From Diploptera punctata (taxonomy: Eukaryota; Arthropoda; Insecta; Blattodea; Blaberidae), in the NCBI GenBank assembly GCA_030220185.1, contig JASPKZ010007297.1:1706001-1770000 (forward strand): a stretch of 64,000 nucleotides of DNA. The letters run 5' to 3'. A program made the translations under genes and the position numbers. Of this stretch, positions 1-11,078 are shown piece after piece (positions within the stretch are counted from its first letter, which is position 1; each line of letters starts with the position of its first letter). The notes under the pieces were generated by a model. It ran no database searches. It worked only from the letters and a program-made list of their open reading frames with translations, and was not told the origin of the DNA.

Positions 1-472
1 ATCTTTCAACGCGATTTTCACCCACTTAAAATCATTGGATCGACTTGAAACTTTGTATACTTATAGAGGACCCGTGACAATACAATAATTTCATATTTAT
101 TTTCTAAAATCCTGGACATAATCATCAGAAAATCAAAAGTATTTTTGTATCAATGTAACGGAATCTTTCAACGCGATTTTCACCCACTTAGAAACATTGC
201 ATCGACTTGAAACTTTGTATACTTGTAGAGGACCCGTGACAATACAATAATTTCATATTTATTTTCTAAAATCCTGGGCTTAATCATCAGAAAATCAAAA
301 AAAGTGTTTTTGTATCAATGTAACGGAATCTTTCAACGCGATTTTCGCCCACTTAGAAACATTGGATCCACTTGGAACTTTGTATACATGTAGAGGACCC
401 GTGACAATACAATAATTTCATATTTTGTTTCTAAAATCCTGGCTAGAATCATCCGAAAATCAAAAAACTGAA
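1..472. repeat. Tandem satellite, period about 163 bp, about 2.9 copies
   Basis: Three head-to-tail copies start at 1, 163 and 328, each opening with ATCTTTCAACGCGATTTT and passing through AGAGGACCCGTGACAATACA. The copies differ by only a few bases, and the third breaks off near 472. The array is cut by the window edge, so its true length is unknown. No coding frame runs through it. Confidence 0.9.
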
Positions 473-518
473 AACTGGTATAATAGGTTGCGGACTTGTC
501 GAGTTTTTAATCAATCGT

Positions 519-612
519 TGTAAGAGCTCAGTTGGTAGAGCAGTGAACTCTTAATGGTATATAATTTCAGTAATCTATACGTCGCTGGTTCAAATCCGGC
601 TGGGAAGGTTTT
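519..612 (+). repeat. tRNA-Lys-like sequence with an intron-like insert
   Basis: A good A box (GCTCAGTTGGTAGAGC), an anticodon region ACTCTTAAT as in tRNA-Lys(CUU), then about 20 extra bases, then a B box (GGTTCAAATCC) within a pairable T arm and a T run at 608. The 5' and 3' acceptor strands do not pair well. It is therefore more likely a tRNA pseudogene or SINE head than a working tRNA. 613-1111 holds AT-rich DNA with no recognised feature. Confidence 0.55.
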
Positions 613-1111
613 TTTAATAGAAGAGTATTACTTTTAGCTCATACTACAATAGTATCGAATTTAAAGATATTTACATTTTTATCTTATTCTGTAAAATATT
701 AAAACTAAAAAATAAAAAATAAATAATAGTTTTAAAAAACTAAAAGAACACGCTTTATTAGAAAACTAAAAAATGAAAAATAATTTTAATTTCCAATACG
801 CTTGGGATAAAATAAAGTGGTCAACAAAAAAATCATCTCCAACACATGTAGAATAAAATTAGAGTTATCAACAAAAAGAAAATAATTTTACCATCAAAAG
901 CGTGGGGTGCTTTTTATGATTGTTACATTTTCTTCTTAGAGAGCCTACTTTTACCAATATCTGTTTATTGTCAGATATATTAATTGATATAGAGCACCCC
1001 ACCTGTTCCGCTGTAGAGTGGGTGGACGGTTCATATCATCAGATACGTGTGCCTTTCTTCTTCATATTGTCACTTTGACTTTATGTATTTCCTTTTATTG
1101 CGCATGTATTT

Positions 1112-1509
1112 TTTTTTTCAAATGCCCCAGGTTGTCTTTCGACAGTCCTGGTGTTCTCTCCTGGCATGGCGTACTTGTAACCCATTTCTGAGGTTGAGGC
1201 CCCTGGAAGGCTGGGTTACGTTCGTTGCCCCGATGATGTGATGGGTGATGATGATGATGATGATGATGATGATAGTGGTGCGCCAGGAGAGTCCCTAATC
1301 CTAAGCTTAATCAAAGACGAATATGAATGATGATGATTGCGATGGCCATATGATTTCGGGGAACGTTTGGGCCTTAAAGTTTTCCTGACATTTGTCTTAC
1401 AGGTGAGGAAAAACCCCGATAAAAACCTCACCCAGAAAAACTGTCCCGAACGGGAATCGAACCCGGGCCCACTGCGTGACAAAACAACACGCTGCCACAG
1501 CGGTGGACG
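1112..1509 (-). mobile_element. tRNA-derived SINE, family S1, tail variant B
   Basis: The tRNA-like head is at the right end: the complement reads CCACCGCTGTGG and then the B box GGGTTCGATTCCCG. A body follows with GTAAGACAAATGTCAGGAAA, an (ATG)n run near 1245-1272, and a tail whose minus-strand text contains CTGGCGCACC and CCATGCCAGGAGAGAAC. The same tail occurs at 57505-57660 and 50721-50890. The other S1 copies have a different tail. Confidence 0.8.
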
Positions 1510-1743
1510 CATGTAATCGATATATGTCGATATTCTATTGGTTGAAGCATCTTCTTTTCTTTCATTGTAGATTCAACAATCATTTTTTTTAATGGCACAA
1601 GATTAGTCGGTATTAATGTAGGCCTACTTGTAATGTATCTCATTATTATATAAGAATATTATAATTTGTTTGTGAATTACTATGTGAAAATCAGTAAATA
1701 TTTTTAGATGTTGTTGGTTCCTTAAAGTGAAATATTAGGAAAT

Positions 1744-2257
1744 ACTCTACAACATGTAACGCAAAAAATGTTCCAATCATACATCATGCGCATGCGCCAA
1801 CAAACGCAAAACGGTTTACACTATGGTAACACGGAATACAGCCAACATACACACGATATTTAACGAACCTAAAAGATAACCTGACGCAATTTAAGTACTC
1901 TAATCTGGGAAAGACCAACCTGAAAGCTAATCTATCGCAATTTAAGCATTCTAACCTGAAAGAATGCAACGCCCAAAAATAAGTAGTAAGTTCTCAAACA
2001 TATGTGTACATTAATTAGTAACATACTCTATGTTGGCTGCACTGGTATACAATATTCGTTAAAATGAATATGGCAGCCATGTCTTCATGCTACGTATGTA
2101 GTTATATATCATAGCAAATATATTGAAATTATCGTTAGAAAAAATGTAAAAATCATTGTAAATGGTGGGAAATAATTTGAAAAATTAAATCCTAAGAATA
2201 ACATTTGATAGGAGTTTATGAAGGAATATAAAAAGTCTCGTCACAGGTTGTAAAAGT
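1744..2257 (-). mobile_element. Non-autonomous element N1, copy 1
   Basis: Matches 57951-58593 in the opposite orientation over most of its length. Both copies have imperfect terminal inverted repeats of about 20 bp (consensus ACTTTACAACATGTGACGC), and both share an internal stretch with CATATGTGTACATTAATTAGT. Neither has a coding frame. This looks like a non-autonomous DNA transposon; the superfamily is not identifiable from these ends. Confidence 0.6.
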
Positions 2258-2695
2258 TTAGCCAATTATTATTTTGAAGAAAGTGAATCAAGTGATATTA
2301 TTGGAATGACTTGGCTACAAATTAATAATAACTAATTCTACCGCCGGAATCTGGCTAAGGAATCAGAAATTGGGTGTCTTAGAACGCAACTTGCAGGTTT
2401 TAGTGCAATATAAATAATATGAAGAAGGATTGAATACTTGAGCGTTGCAGGAAGTCCTGCGGAACAAAATCCATACAGACAGAGGGTTAAATGGAACTGG
2501 CGAAGTGCCAGGTTCACCTCCCCGGTCCTCCCTCAAGATTTAACATTTTCTCCACCACACTCTGCACACAGGGTTGTTCATAGACAGACAGGCATAAATA
2601 CATATAGACAAATTGATGGATATATAGACACAAACACAGACAAATGTAGGCATAAAATAGACAGATAGATGGAGAGATAGATGATATATATATAA
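2258..2695. other. No gene recognised
   Basis: AT-rich DNA with a short run of diverged GATA/AGAC repeats at 2580-2690 (ACAGACAGGCATAAATACA and similar). I see no splice-supported coding segment or known repeat apart from this. Confidence 0.5.
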
Positions 2696-3376
2696 TTCTT
2701 CTTTACGTGTGTATGTCACTGAACTCCTCCTAAATGACTGGACCGATTATGATGCATTTTTTGTGTGTGTGTGTGTTTGAATGAGTCCCTGGATGGTTTA
2801 GATTCACAATTGGACCCTCTAAAACCATTAGATGTAAGAGATAACCTGAAGTGAAATTTTCAAAATCGTTCTAGCGGTCACATTTTTCGATGTTTCACAA
2901 CGAACTCAGTATATCCTATTTAAATAAACCGAGGTAGATATTATCCAAAAATGAGCGAAATCCGACAATTAGTAGTGGAGGTTTTCTTGAAAATCGAAAT
3001 TAATAACTGCCTAAACGATTGAACTGATTTTGATGAATTCGTTTGTGTGTTTGAGTGGGTCCCTGGATGGTGTGGATTCACAATTGGACTCGGTTGGTGG
3101 CACTGCGATCGGATAATATGATTTTTAATGTCAGATGTGTAATCATCTGCATTAGCGACATATTCCGCGCGACAACAATGTGATGTCATCATGCACTCTT
3201 CATGAGCCACAATAGATGCCAGTGAGGCGTTTTTTTTTTTTGCGAACTTATTCAATAATATCTAATTACGCTTTAATTGGTGAATTTTATTGTTAAAAAG
3301 AGTAACTTTTTTTATTGTCCGGCCATGACACGAGAATTCAACGTTCGGACAGGACAACGTCTACCGGGTCCGCTAG
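2696..3376 (+). mobile_element. Helitron-like non-autonomous element
   Basis: Opens after a TATATA run with AATTCTTCTTTACGTGTGTA, followed by the recurring phrase CACTGAACTCCTCCTAAA. It ends with ACGTCTACCGGGTCCGCTAG: a small hairpin (GGAC...GTCC) directly before CTAG, the CTRR type of 3' terminus known from Helitrons. The opening part recurs at 8290-8890 and 63800-64000. The 5' region contains a partial internal duplication (2700 and 3010). There is no Rep/helicase coding. Confidence 0.55.
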
Positions 3377-3394
3377 AAAAAAAAATATATATAT

Positions 3395-3945
3395 ACAGGA
3401 TGTTTCAGAATAAATGTTAAGACTTCTAGGGGTTGTAGAGGAGACTTAGTAGATAAAATTTTGATAAGGAACCCATGTCCGGAAACGTACCATTTCGATG
3501 TAAAATAACTTTGAAGATCGAAACACAATGGGCTGATATCGTGTGTCTTGTGTTTCAGAATAAGTATTACATACTCCTAGGAGTTGTACTACATCTGTCG
3601 AGTCGGAGGAAGATCTTCTTGCACGAATTCTGGCGGCAGCAGAATTTATTGAACACACACCAGGTCTCGTGGGGCGTGTGTATGAAAACATGCGTCCCAG
3701 GTGTGCAACGAACAAGTGTCACCACATGGAACCGCACTTGTAGTAAAACCCCTAGAAGTCTGTGATACGTATTCTGAAACACAAGACACGCGATATCAGC
3801 CCGTTGTGTTCCGATCTTCAAACCTATTTTACATCGAAATGGTACGTTTCCGGACATGGGTTCCTCATAAAACTGTATCCACTAAGTCCCCTCTACAATC
3901 CCTAGAAGTCTGTAATACTTATTTTGAAACAGCCTGTATGTATAT
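3395..3945. mobile_element. Fold-back DNA element with a transposase C-terminal scrap, copy 1
   Basis: Left and right parts are inverted repeats of about 200 bp (TTTCAGAATAA at the left, its inverse at the right; CATTTCGATGTAAAATA in both arms). The central part on the plus strand encodes ESEEDLLARILAAAEFIEH, the C-terminal end expected of insect Tc1/mariner-like (IS630-type) transposases. A second copy lies at 10551-11075. Non-autonomous and decayed. Confidence 0.65.
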
Positions 3946-3954
3946 ATACATATA

Positions 3955-4352
3955 GTCGCCCGCGATGGATTATTCGTTATGCTACTTGCCTCTGGTCCAG
4001 AGAGTCGCGGGTTCAAACCCGGCCGGGTCCGATGGATTTTTTAGGACCGGAAAAATTCAAGGAGAAAGTCCTCCGGGAGGGGCTTCAACTCGTGGGTCCC
4101 GATTCTGTAGATTTTCAGGTTATTAAAAGATCCTTAAGCCTGAATAAAACGGCCTCTAAGCAAAATGTATCGACTTCATCATGTAGTATTACCTTAATTG
4201 CCTGCTAGATGTCTCATTAGGTCGGTATATTGACCGCATACCATTCATTACATCTAAGGGCAAATAAGAGTAACTAAATCAACGTTGTGTAGCAACTGTT
4301 AATATAAGAGGGGCTATGATTCAACACTGGCCTACGTCATTATAGATAGAAT
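3955..4352 (+). mobile_element. tRNA-derived SINE, family S2, copy 1
   Basis: tRNA-like head with B box GCGGGTTCAAACCCGGC, then the family body (GGATTTTTTAGGACCGG, GGAGAAAGTCCTCCGGGAGG, CTAGATGTCTCATTAGGTCG). Three other copies, at 7606, 34525 and 43422, share head and body in the same order. About 400 bp, non-coding. Confidence 0.8.
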
Positions 4353-4429
4353 TAATTCAATTTAGCAGTCAAAAAACTCGCGAATTATCATTTGATGTCC
4401 TGAAAGAAAACCGGGGAATAGTCGGGAAT

Positions 4430-4627
4430 TTCATATTTGTAATTTTCTGGACACCCTGTAGAGAGAAAAAGAAACGTTGAAAGACTCTTTACCGGATGAC
4501 TAGCCAGCGTGGAACATGATCTGAAGGTTATGGGAGTCCAGGGATGGTGAAGGAAGGCAGACGATAGAAATGGATGGAGACGCTTAGTTGAAGCGGTCAA
4601 GGCCTGCAATGGGCTGTAGCACCAAGC

Positions 4628-4675
<48 letters not shown>

Positions 4676-4680
4676 GGCAC
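4430..4680 (+). mobile_element. LINE 3' end with (GAT)n tail
   Basis: The plus-strand text contains the usual C-terminal tail of insect LINE ORF2 (a frame reading WRRLVEAVKACNGL then stop near 4618), followed by a short 3' UTR and a (GAT)n run at 4627-4674. It is 5'-truncated; no reverse transcriptase remains. Confidence 0.6.
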
Positions 4681-4719
4681 CCTGGTGAGTTACTTAGTAC
4701 TTTTGTCTAGAAAATTATA

Positions 4720-5140
4720 TTTCGTTCTTCTTCTTCTTCTTCTCCACTTCATGGATTAGGCTAACTGCCTGTTCCGTCGTCACAGTGTTTCCTTCTCGGC
4801 CTCCCCACGTCTCTTTTTCCTTTAGGGTCATATTGATAAACTATTTTTGGCAGTCTAGTATCTTCCATGCTTCCAACATGTTCAAATTATCTTGTTCTGT
4901 ATCTATATATTCTTAAGTTGATAGTTTCCACTTGTAATTCTTTTCTTATTTCTTCATTTATGATTCTGTCTTCTTTTGTACATCCTTTCGTTTTCCTGAA
5001 ATATCTCATTTCGCAACTTTGTATTCTGCTAATTGCCCTTTGTGTAGGTACCCAACTTTCACATCCATAAAGTAACGTAGGAATTGCCGTGGTATCATAA
5101 AATATTATTCTTTCTTCAGGAAAATTATATTTAAGGCTAG
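4720..5140 (-). mobile_element. LINE 3' fragment with (GAA)n tail
   Basis: Begins at the left with (TTC)n, the complement of a GAA tail, and runs leftwards in sense. Text such as CCTTTGTGTAGGTACCCAAC fits decayed LINE ORF2 C-terminal coding on the minus strand. No intact frame. Confidence 0.5.
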
Positions 5141-5236
5141 CTAATACCGGCGCGTGCTGCTACGCCTAAATAAATTAAATGTGTTTTAATGTTTTTATGT
5201 TTATCTTAAGTGAAAAGAAAAATAACTATACATGTA

Positions 5237-5243
<7 letters not shown>

Positions 5244-5290
<47 letters not shown>
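5244..5290. repeat. (TA)n microsatellite
   Basis: Uninterrupted TA run flanked at the left by (TG)n. A second TA run of similar type lies at 5586-5636. Confidence 0.9.
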
Positions 5291-5294
<4 letters not shown>

Positions 5295-5304
5295 ATGAAA
5301 AGAA

Positions 5305-5400
5305 AAAAGAATGCTTGAGTCGGGATTTGAACTCGAGTCTCTAAAGTCTGTACCTTTAGTGCTCTAACCAACTGAGCTACCCAAGAATTCCAACACAAAC
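5305..5400 (-). repeat. tRNA-like SINE head
   Basis: The complement has A box TAGCTCAGTTGGTTAGAGC and B box GAGTTCAAATCCCGACTC, with a pairable anticodon arm between. A T-rich end follows the 3' side. The flank on the inner side (ATACAATTTTCTTATACATG) resembles the inner flank of the tRNA-like sequences at 30190 and 58640, so it probably belongs to the tRNA-ended element group described there. Confidence 0.65.
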
Positions 5401-5579
5401 ATACAATTTTCTTATACATGTAGTATTCTCAATTCACACAAGAGGTAGCGGAAATTTCTTCCAACTGCCATCTCGCGGCTAACATAACAGTTAAGCAAAT
5501 TATTAAAGAGAATATTTACTTTATAGCAGTAACGCTTGTATATATAGATATTATAAATATATTTTTGACATGAATATAT

Positions 5580-5585
<6 letters not shown>

Positions 5586-5646
<61 letters not shown>
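5586..5646. repeat. (TA)n/(CA)n microsatellite
   Basis: Continuous TA run ending in CACACACA, directly abutting the S1 SINE that starts at 5647. Confidence 0.9.
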
Positions 5647-5647
<1 letters not shown>

Positions 5648-5979
5648 TCCATAGTAATTCTGCCCGAGGGCAGGTCTTTCACTGCAATCATAGCATTTTC
5701 ATGCTATGTTTTGCAGCTTTACTAGGGAATTATAGGTGTGGTAGCTTCCCGTTGCTTTCCACACCTGTGAAGGATGGTAATGATAATGGTAAGGATGATG
5801 ATGATGGCCGGATGATTTTCGGGGACCGTTGAGCCCTAAGCTTCCTGACATTTGTCTTACAGTTGAGGAAAACACCCGAAAAAACCTCACCCAGGAGCCT
5901 GTCCCGACCGGGAATCGAACCCGGGCCCGCTGCGTGACAAGGCAGCACGCTACCTGGAGACCACAGCGCAGCGGTGGAC
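5647..5979 (-). mobile_element. SINE S1
   Basis: Complete minus-strand copy: tRNA-like head at the right (GGGTTCGATTCCCGGTCGGG on the complement), body with the poly-ATG stretch, and the canonical tail (GAAAATGCTATGATTGCAGT on the complement). It ends at the TA/CA microsatellite. Confidence 0.85.
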
Positions 5980-6319
5980 CCATTTTCATATATTAGATTA
6001 ATATTTGTACAGAGAGCAAAGGAACCTAACCCCTAGACCACTGAATGCTATGAATATTAGAACACACCCTGTATATTCCAGGTATTGTGTTAACGCAATC
6101 CACGTTGTGACGAACAGATAACAGAACTGGTTTGACTGGACATACATCGGCCGTTAGACTTTGCAGTGTTTATCACATATCGGAAGTTATCCCTCTCCTT
6201 TATGCCAATGTCGTCAGCTGATAGCTAACTTCACGCAATTGTATAGCGTTCCGAATTCCGAAGGAATGAAGCTAATGAAGTTATAGTCATGAATAGATTC
6301 TTTAAAAATATTACATAAT

Positions 6320-6560
6320 ATCTTCATCGATCATCATCATTATCATCACTCCAAGGAATAGATAATTGACCGTTCCGACTTCATAATGCATCAGCCCAAA
6401 GTTTTCTAGGTCTTCCGACATCACGTCTTTCTCTTGCTTGATAATTTCTTGCTAGCAGTGGTTATCTCTCCTTAGTCATTCCATTCATGTGATCAATCCA
6501 TTTTTGTCTATAATCCGTGACTTTTATCTAATAAAGGCTGCACTTTTAATTCTTCATCGA
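6320..6560 (-). mobile_element. LINE 3' fragment
   Basis: The left end is (CAT)n, the complement of an ATG-rich tail. Downstream phrases such as TCTAGGTCTTCCGACATCAC are the complement of the GRP-type C-terminal coding common to the LINE tails in this window. Heavily decayed. Confidence 0.5.
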
Positions 6561-6572
6561 CCTACCTAATAA

Positions 6573-7590
6573 CTAGCCCACTGACAATATCAAACGAGTA
6601 GGTTCATGGCCGAATGAAAACCCATTTCATTTTATTAAAATTCTAATTATATTTGGGCTAATGTTTAAAAATGTTATAGACATAATCTCTCCATACATCC
6701 CTATCCTCAGCTAATGTTTCCAGTCATCTCCTATATAATCTACTTCTCTCAAATCCTGCTTAATTACTCAGTCTTCGCCCCCTTGTCAGCTTCTCGCCAA
6801 GCTCACTGGTGATACCAGCCGCATTCTGCGTTGTCCATCTTGTTTTCTTTTTTGGCTCTCGCTTGATATTATTCTACCATTTCATTCTTGGTCTGCCTAC
6901 TGGGCGCTTTCCCTCTGGTTTTGCTACGAATTTCCAAGCCCCTTGCCCATCAGAGTCTACATGAATTGACTGTTATTATATCTGGTTGGCTATAAAGATC
7001 ACATAGCTCACCGCTGTGTAAGTCTTCTCCATTCGCCTGTCCATCTCTCTTTGGTCCAAACATTTTCGTAAGAACTTTGTTCTCAAATACTCGTAATATT
7101 TTCTCTTCCCTTGATGTAAGAGTCCATGTTTCATATCCATGTAATATAACTGGGAGAATAACAGCTTTATATATTTCTAGTGTCCACCGCTGTGGTCTCG
7201 AGGTAGCGTGCTGTCTTGTCACGCAGCGGGCCCGGGTTCGATCCCCGGTCGGCGCAGTTTTTCTGGGTGAGGTTTTTATCGGGGTTTTTCCTCACATGTA
7301 AGACAAATGTCAGGAAAACTTTAAGGCCCAAACGGTCCCCGAAATCATATGGCCATCATCATCTCATCTTCATCCTTATCATCATCAATCTTCACCGGTG
7401 TGGAAAGCAACGGGAAGCTACCACACCTACAATTCCCTAGTAAAGCTGCAAGAATAGCATGAAAATGCTATGATTGTAGTGAAGGACCTACTTTCGGGCA
7501 GAATTATTATGGATGGATGGATATTTTTAGTATACTTTTTTTAAAGAGAAGTTGGGATGGCAAAAGTCCGTGATGCATAATAATAGCATC
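6573..7590 (-). mobile_element. LINE-A 3' end, split by SINE S1
   Basis: The minus strand reads [19 protein letters not shown] and [14 protein letters not shown], the C-terminal part of an insect LINE ORF2 (endonuclease-reverse transcriptase type). The 3' part lies at 6573-6950, with GGTTCATGGCC near the end. SINE S1 sits inside at 7181-7520, and the LINE resumes at 7531. Frames are broken by stops and indels. LINE-A is the commonest LINE here (copies at 10130, 17845, 21680, 31839, 42103, 51367 and 52608). Confidence 0.75.
7181..7520 (+). mobile_element. SINE S1 inserted in LINE-A
   Basis: Full-length S1 with head TGTCCACCGCTGTGGTCTCG, body, (CATC)-rich centre and tail ending GGATGGATGG. It is flanked by a 10-bp target duplication with one mismatch: ATATTTCTAG at 7171-7180 and ATATTTTTAG at 7521-7530. 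This confirms retroposition into the LINE. Confidence 0.9.
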
Positions 7591-7605
7591 CTAATAGAAC
7601 GTCAA

Positions 7606-7908
7606 CTGCGGTGGTCTAGTGGTTATCTTGGTTGCATCTAGTCCTGAGGGTCGGTGATTCAAATCCGAGCAGAGTCGTTGGATTTTTAGTATAGAAAAAT
7701 CCAAGGATAAAGTTCCCCGGAAGGGATTTTAATCCGTGCATCCCGAGTCTGAAGACTGTCAGTCTTGTAAAAGAACTTTAAGTCTAAATTAGTGCCTCTG
7801 AGCAAAATTTAAGCGACCTTCCCCATCCAAGTAGTACCTTAGTTGTGCGCTAGATGTCTCATTGGGGCGATGTGCTGACATCTCTAGTAAAATCATCATT
7901 ATCAACAA
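7606..7908 (+). mobile_element. SINE S2, copy 2
   Basis: The head has GCGGTGGTCTAGTGGTTATC and a B box with a partly decayed partner. The body matches 3955-4352 in order. The tail stops after CATTGGGGCGATGTGCTGAC. Confidence 0.75.
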
Positions 7909-8285
7909 CATGGATTAATCCCATGTAGCTTGTTCCAAACTTATAGATTATCATTCAAAAAGTTGAATCCATCTATTTTTCGGTCTACCAACATTGCTGT
8001 CTTCTTTTGGTTTCTAATTAAATATAATTTTTGGTATGCGTTCATCTTTCATTCTTTTGACATGTTCTTTCCGGTTTTTTCTAGATTGTTTTATTTTATC
8101 TAAAAGTTTGAAAATATTTAACTAATTTTTAATATCTTCGTTTCTTTTCTTATCTAGAAGTTTACAACCAGCTACACTTCTCATAAATCTCATTTCAGCT
8201 ACTTCTATGCTCTTCTCTTCTCTTTCAGTTAAAACCCAAAACTTACCACTATACAATAGTAAGGGAACTGCGATTGTAGGTCTGT
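7909..8285 (-). mobile_element. LINE fragment, decayed
   Basis: Minus-strand LINE-like text: the stretch ending AACTTACCACTATACAATAG resembles the complement of the YGxxTWTL/ExRxL region of LINE tails elsewhere in the window. No intact frame, so the assignment rests on weak similarity. Confidence 0.35.
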
Positions 8286-8477
8286 CTGTCCTTTGTAGAC
8301 TTCTAAACCGTTCAACCGATCTTCGTGAAAATTTGTATATCCATCCATAGTAATTCTGTCCGAAGGCATGTCCTTCACTGCAATCATAGCATTTTCATGC
8401 TATGCTTTGCAGCTTTACTAGGGAATTGTAGGTGTGGTAGCTTCCCGTTGCTTTTCACACCGGTGAAGGATGATGAA

Positions 8478-8510
<33 letters not shown>

Positions 8511-8890
8511 GATGATGATGATGGCCATATGATTTCGGGGACCGTTTGGGCCTTAAAGTTTTCCTGACATTTGTCTTACAGGTGAGGAAAAACCCCGATA
8601 AAAACGTCACCCAGAAAAACTGCCCCGACCGGGGATCGAACCCGGGCCCACGGCGTGACAAGGCAGCAAAGCTACCTCGAGACCACAGCGGTGAACAATT
8701 TGTATATATAGGTTTTCAATTTAAAAATCGCTCTAGCGATCGCAATGTTCGATGTTTCACAACAAAACTCGGAATATCATATTAAAATAAACCGAGGTAT
8801 GTATTATCAAAAAATCAGCGAAATCCGATCGTTAGAAGCGGGGGTTTGCCTGAAATTTAGAATTAAACATTTACTCTAGCAACCGCAGAG
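8286..8890 (+). mobile_element. Helitron-like fragment interrupted by SINE S1
   Basis: Left piece 8286-8340 and right piece 8697-8890 join to the same text as 2740-2970 (TCGATGTTTCACAAC, AATAAACCGAGGTA, AGCGAAATCCGA). The 3' CTAG terminus is not present. Confidence 0.55.
8341..8696 (-). mobile_element. SINE S1 with exact target duplication
   Basis: Complete minus-strand S1 flanked by a perfect 11-bp direct repeat, AATTTGTATAT, at 8330-8340 and 8697-8707. The centre carries an expanded (GAT)n tract at 8468-8521, which produces the acidic and histidine-rich spurious reading frames. Confidence 0.92.
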
Positions 8891-9059
8891 TACACCACAT
8901 AATTAATTAACCCTCAATATTTAATTTATTTAGGCGTGGCAGCGCACGCCGGATATCAGCTATAGTTACTTTATAAAATTTTAGATTTGTTTCTTTTCTT
9001 GTATTTTTCCATATTCTCTTAGGCCTAATTGTGCCCCATGTATAATTAAACGTATTAAG

Positions 9060-9690
9060 TTTGTTAAAATAGTATATTAACGATGCGAGGTTGGGAAGAG
9101 TTTTTTTTACAGAATTGAGGAAAATGTTTAAAAACCGAGCGATAACGAGATTTTTAATTTCCGAGGTTCTGTAAAACATTTCACAAACGTGCGTTGTACA
9201 TTATTTTTTGCGTAATGGTGTTTTCAAAATAATAAATAATAGTAAAATAATAACATATTTGTTGGAAATATTTGCATTCATTATAAACAATTGACTAACG
9301 TAAACAGTGTGGGCAATGTTTATTAGTTGAAACAACAGGAGACCATGAGACTAATTTATTGATAACATGGCGGCAAGTACGTATTTATTGTTTTATATTG
9401 TTTCAAATAAGTTCAGTTAATTAATGCAATGATTTGTTTCGTATAATGTATATTGGATATTTTTTGTATAATATGTACATTGTATGTAGTATACTAGAGG
9501 GCAATGGTTTTACTTCCCACACGCGTGTTTGCAATATGTAATATTACAGTATAGTTATTTTTATTACAGTATAGTTATTTAGGTTGGCAACCCCGAAATG
9601 TATGAAGTTGATCTTTCAACCATGGTCGCCATTGCTGTACATACCACAAAACGCACTATCGTGCAAAAAAAGATAATTGTTTTTAAAATA
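9060..9690 (+). repeat. Unclassified dispersed repeat R1, copy 1
   Basis: About 600 bp that reappears inverted at 16920-17560. Shared text includes ACAAACGTGCGTTGTACATT, ACCGAGCGATAACGAG and the phrase around GGTTGGCAACCCCGAAATG. The interspersed differences and small indels suggest an old mobile element. No coding domain recognised. Confidence 0.7.
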
Positions 9691-10129
9691 GGAGATTTCA
9701 TACCCAAGGTACAATATTTAAAATGGTGCACTTATTCAATGGGTTTCCCCTCCAGAATGATTTTAGCTATTACGGTATCTGATCCTTTAAAAGCTAAGAT
9801 TTTCTTTTTACTCATTGATATATTGAAATTATAATTCTGTATAATGCTATTTAATTGGAAGAATGTTTTCTGTAGACCATCTTCTGAGCTAGATATTCTG
9901 TAGTAAAATAAGTTAATTAAATTTCCCTTGGTCTAGAAACTCCCGCTAAGGGAGTACCCGTATCTCACCGAGGGACATATGGATTTTATATATACACTGG
10001 TAGCGATAACGTTGGAACAGGTAGAATTTACCGGTTTTACAAAACTTTCCAATTGTCTTTATTTAGTTCACTTTACCGTCTGCCCAATCACAAACTATTA
10101 TTCTTTTTCACATACCGGTACACAGTAAT
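9691..10129. other. No gene recognised
   Basis: AT-rich sequence with a short frame (from 9598) that spans R1 and its flank. No motif, splice context or repeat partner seen. Confidence 0.5.
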
Positions 10130-10550
10130 ACTTACTAACTCACTGGCACTACTCAACCTAATAGGTTCATGGCCGCGCGGACATAAGCTCTCCATACATT
10201 CCTATCCTCAGCTAATGTTTTCGAATCATCCCCTGTGTAATATACTTTCCTCAAATCATTGTTAATGTATTCTCCCACCTCATTCTTGGCCTGCCTACTA
10301 GACACTTTCCCTCTGGTTTCCTAATGAGTTTCCATGCACATGTCCTTCTTGTGTATGAGACTTAACTGTTGTTATTCCATCTGGTTTCCTATAAAGATCA
10401 TATAGCTCACTGTTATGCAGACTTCTCCATTCGCTTGTTTGTTCATCTCTCTTTGGTCCAAAAATGTTCCTAAGAACTTTATTATCAAATACTCGTATTC
10501 TTTTATTCTCCCTTAAATTAAGAGTCCATGTTTCACATCCATTTGCATTA
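10130..10550 (-). mobile_element. LINE-A 3' end
   Basis: Minus-strand copy of the same LINE tail as 6573-7170: the complement ends with the GGTTCGATAG-like terminus. The coding complement includes the LRVFDNKVLRNIFGPKRDE-type segment around 10440-10500. Frames are interrupted. Confidence 0.7.
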
Positions 10551-11075
10551 TACAGGATGTTTCAGAATACCGTATTACATACTTCTAGGGTTTGTATATG
10601 GGACTTAGTAGATAAAGTTTTGAAAAGGAACCCTTGTGCCTGAAACATACCATTTCGATATAAAATAAGTTTGAATATCTCAACACAATGGGCTGGTATC
10701 GTGTGTCTTTGTGTATTACAGATTTCTTGGGCTTGGTTCCATGTGGCGACCCTGTTTTCGTTGCACATGCGACGCATGTTTTCATACACACGTCCTACAA
10801 GACCTGGTGTGTGCTCAATAATTTCTGATGCCGCCAGAATTCGTGCAAGAAGATCTTCCTCCGACTCGACAGGCATAGTACAACCCCTAGAAGTCTGTAA
10901 TAGTTATTCTGAAGCACAAGACACACGATATCAGCCCATTGTATTTCGATCTTCAAACTTATTTTATATCGAAATTGTACGTTTCCGGGCATGAGTTCTT
11001 CATTAAAACTTTATCTACTAAACCCACTCTACAGCCCCTAGAAGTATGTAATACTTATTATGAAACAGACTGTAT
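10551..11075. mobile_element. Fold-back DNA element, copy 2
   Basis: Same family as 3395-3945, here with the transposase scrap on the minus strand (ESEEDLLARILAASEIIEH, then HTPGLVGRVYENMRR). Arms are inverted repeats starting CAGGATGTTTCAGAATA. The centre differs from copy 1 by several indels. Confidence 0.65.
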
Positions 11076-11078
11076 AAT

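Noticed and set aside
1..472. A CRISPR-like array
   Set aside because: The repeats are contiguous 163-bp satellite units without spacers, in eukaryotic DNA.
519..612. A functional tRNA-Lys gene with an intron
   Set aside because: Acceptor strands do not pair, and the insert has no typical exon-intron stem; a pseudogene or SINE head fits better.
3475..3955. Several overlapping frames on both strands as genes
   Set aside because: They arise from the inverted arms of a fold-back element; the same peptides appear on both strands.
8325..8661. Acidic and histidine-rich short proteins
   Set aside because: Products of the (GAT)n tract inside SINE S1.
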